Assembly: GCA_016946835.1 (NCBI GenBank)
Contig: JACVTC010000008.1
Coordinates: 1,840,001-1,862,500, forward strand
Direction of reading: 5' to 3'
DNA: 22,500 nt
Source: Neocallimastix lanati (nom. inval.)
Lineage: Eukaryota; Neocallimastigomycota; Neocallimastigomycetes; Neocallimastigales; Neocallimastigaceae
This document shows positions 21,369 through 22,500 of this stretch, one piece after another (the first letter of the stretch is position 1; the number at the start of each line of letters is the position of its first letter). Made by a program: the position numbers and the translations under genes. The notes beneath the pieces are model-generated. The model was not told where the DNA came from and did not search any database. It saw only the letters and a list, made by a program, of their open reading frames with translations.

Positions 21369-21438
<70 letters not shown>

Positions 21439-21511
21439 TTTATCTTTTTTTTTTATCTTATTTTTTATTACTATTAAGAAAATGATTTCATGAAATTTAA
21501 TAATTTATGTG

Positions 21512-21568
<57 letters not shown>

Positions 21569-21841
21569 AATTTTTTAAAGTGCACCAACAGAAGGTACCT
21601 CCCTATATATTAAATTAATTTTTCTATTAATTTTTCTTTATCTTAAAAAGTTTTATTAAATATTTATATTTATATATCAATATAATTTTATTAACAATGT
21701 TATAAGCTATTAGAAGAGTTCTTGAAGAAGTTACTGGTGTTCCAATAGAAAAAAATGAAAAAATTAATTCGTATTTTATTAATCAAATTAGAATGGGAAC
21801 AACAGGTTTAGATATTTAGATAATATTTTAATTATGTTTTT

Positions 21842-21872
<31 letters not shown>

Positions 21873-22196
21873 TTTATAGTAATGACTATTAAATAAATAT
21901 AAACTTTTTTTTATTAAATATTAACTTATTATTTTTATTATATTTAATTTTATTTTATTTTATTTTATTTTATTTTATTTTATTTTTTTATTTTTTTTTT
22001 CATTTTTAAAAAATAAATTTAATAATAGTTGCAACTAATGCTCTTTTGGAAAGAAAGGGAGAACCTTTTGCCTTAATAATTACAAAAGGATTAAAGGTAA
22101 TTTCAATTTATATATTAAAAAATATGTATATATATCTATTTTGTTTTATCAATAAATATATTTTTTTTATTTTTATAACTAATTTATAAATTTATT

Positions 22197-22256
<60 letters not shown>

Positions 22257-22500
22257 AATAAATTTATATATTAAATTTCTTAATATTGTAATTTTTTAAA
22301 TAGGATTTACTTTATATTGGTAATCAAGCAAGAGAAAAAGTTTTTGATTTAAAAATTGAACCACCGGATTTATTATATAGTAAAGTTGTTGAGATTGATG
22401 AACGTATTGAATTAGTAAATTATACCTGTTCTAAGAAGGGTATGAATGTTGCTATTCCAGATGGAGATGAAGATTATATTAAAGGTGTTACTGGAGAATT
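20729..22500 (+). CDS. OXP1: ATP-dependent 5-oxoprolinase, N-terminal part (six exons, runs off right edge)
   Basis: The exons are 20729-20775, 21263-21349, 21581-21594, 21707-21805, 22029-22096 and 22304-22500 (open). They join in frame to give about 170 residues. The start MSIRFCIDRGGTFTDC carries the hydantoinase/oxoprolinase N-terminal nucleotide-binding motif. Next come IVIKLLSVDPDNYKDAPTEA, RMGTTVATNALLERKGE (the second conserved nucleotide-site motif) and KGLKDLLYIGNQAREKVFDL, which follow eukaryotic OPLAH closely. The family enzyme is about 1280 residues long, so most of it lies beyond the window. It converts 5-oxo-L-proline plus ATP to L-glutamate in the cytosol, closing the gamma-glutamyl (glutathione) cycle. 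Donors are GTAATA, GTTCGT, GTACCT, GTTTAG and GTAATT; acceptors end AAG or TAG. Odd points: a 14-nt exon, an acceptor sitting on an 18-A run, and introns with 40-T and 57-T runs. Confidence 0.95.
21371..21437. repeat. (TTA)n microsatellite in OXP1 intron 2
   Basis: About 22 units starting about 20 nt after the GTTCGT donor. Confidence 0.92.
21528..21567. repeat. 40-nt poly-T just before the OXP1 micro-exon
   Basis: A pure T run ending 13 nt before the 14-nt exon. It follows a short TA repeat and may act as an oversized polypyrimidine tract. Confidence 0.92.
21581..21594 (+). other. OXP1: 14-nt micro-exon of OXP1 (exon 3)
   Basis: TGCACCAACAGAAG sits between TTTTTTAAAG and GTACCT. It adds one base to the GA of exon 2 and one base to the CT of exon 4, giving D-A-P-T-E-A. 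This is the DAPTEGIRR-type motif of OPLAH, and skipping it would shift the frame. Confidence 0.88.
21946..21986. repeat. (TTTTA)n pentanucleotide repeat in OXP1 intron 4
   Basis: About eight TTTTA units in the intron between exons 4 and 5. Confidence 0.85.
22199..22255. repeat. 57-nt poly-T in OXP1 intron 5
   Basis: The longest homopolymer in the window, about 48 nt upstream of the TAG acceptor of exon 6. Confidence 0.93.

Overview
This is a nuclear window from an extremely AT-rich, intron-bearing eukaryote. The evidence is long A/T homopolymers, trinucleotide and larger microsatellites, introns with GT..AG ends whose acceptors read AAG or TAG, Asn-rich protein stretches, and a SAGA-type ADA2 gene. 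The combination fits an anaerobic gut fungus (Neocallimastigomycota). That placement is an inference from composition and gene content; Dictyostelium-like amoebae share the base composition but usually have fewer introns.

Layout. (1) 1-1351, minus strand: the 5' part of ADA2 (ZZ zinc finger plus SANT domain) in three visible exons, running off the left edge. (2) 1352-3922: AT-only spacer with homopolymers, an (AAAAT)n tract, a (TA)n tract and a lone Rab-like -KKKKGCC-stop tail. (3) 3923-7137, minus strand: a complete two-exon gene for a 1023-residue coiled-coil protein with a Ser/Asn-rich, phospho-site-like middle and a strongly acidic C-terminal stretch. (4) 7138-14879: a long desert. It holds three GC-richer hairpins (7842-8058), islands of decayed Asn-rich coding sequence (about 9320-9660 and 11400-11740), one unexplained 103-codon open frame, a threefold hairpin repeat (12168-12283) and a heptanucleotide satellite (12857-13204). 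(5) 14880-17036, plus strand: a decayed non-LTR (LINE-type) retrotransposon. An AP-endonuclease-like 'GDFN' segment and the C-terminal CCHC zinc knuckle can be read, but they lie too close together, so most of the reverse transcriptase is missing. (6) 17037-19473: another desert with TTA/AAT microsatellites. (7) 19548-19835, plus strand: a small acidic orphan ORF with an overlapping upstream ORF. (8) 20729-22500, plus strand: the first six exons of an ATP-dependent 5-oxoprolinase (OXP1/OPLAH), including a 14-nt micro-exon, running off the right edge.

The three confident genes (chromatin co-activator, coiled-coil protein, glutathione-cycle enzyme) are unrelated housekeeping-type genes and show no operon or cluster logic. 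I did not find a convincing new multi-gene system. The points most worth a second look are the micro-exon and extreme homopolymers in OXP1, the coiled-coil protein, the hairpin groups, and the decayed coding islands and LINE relic.
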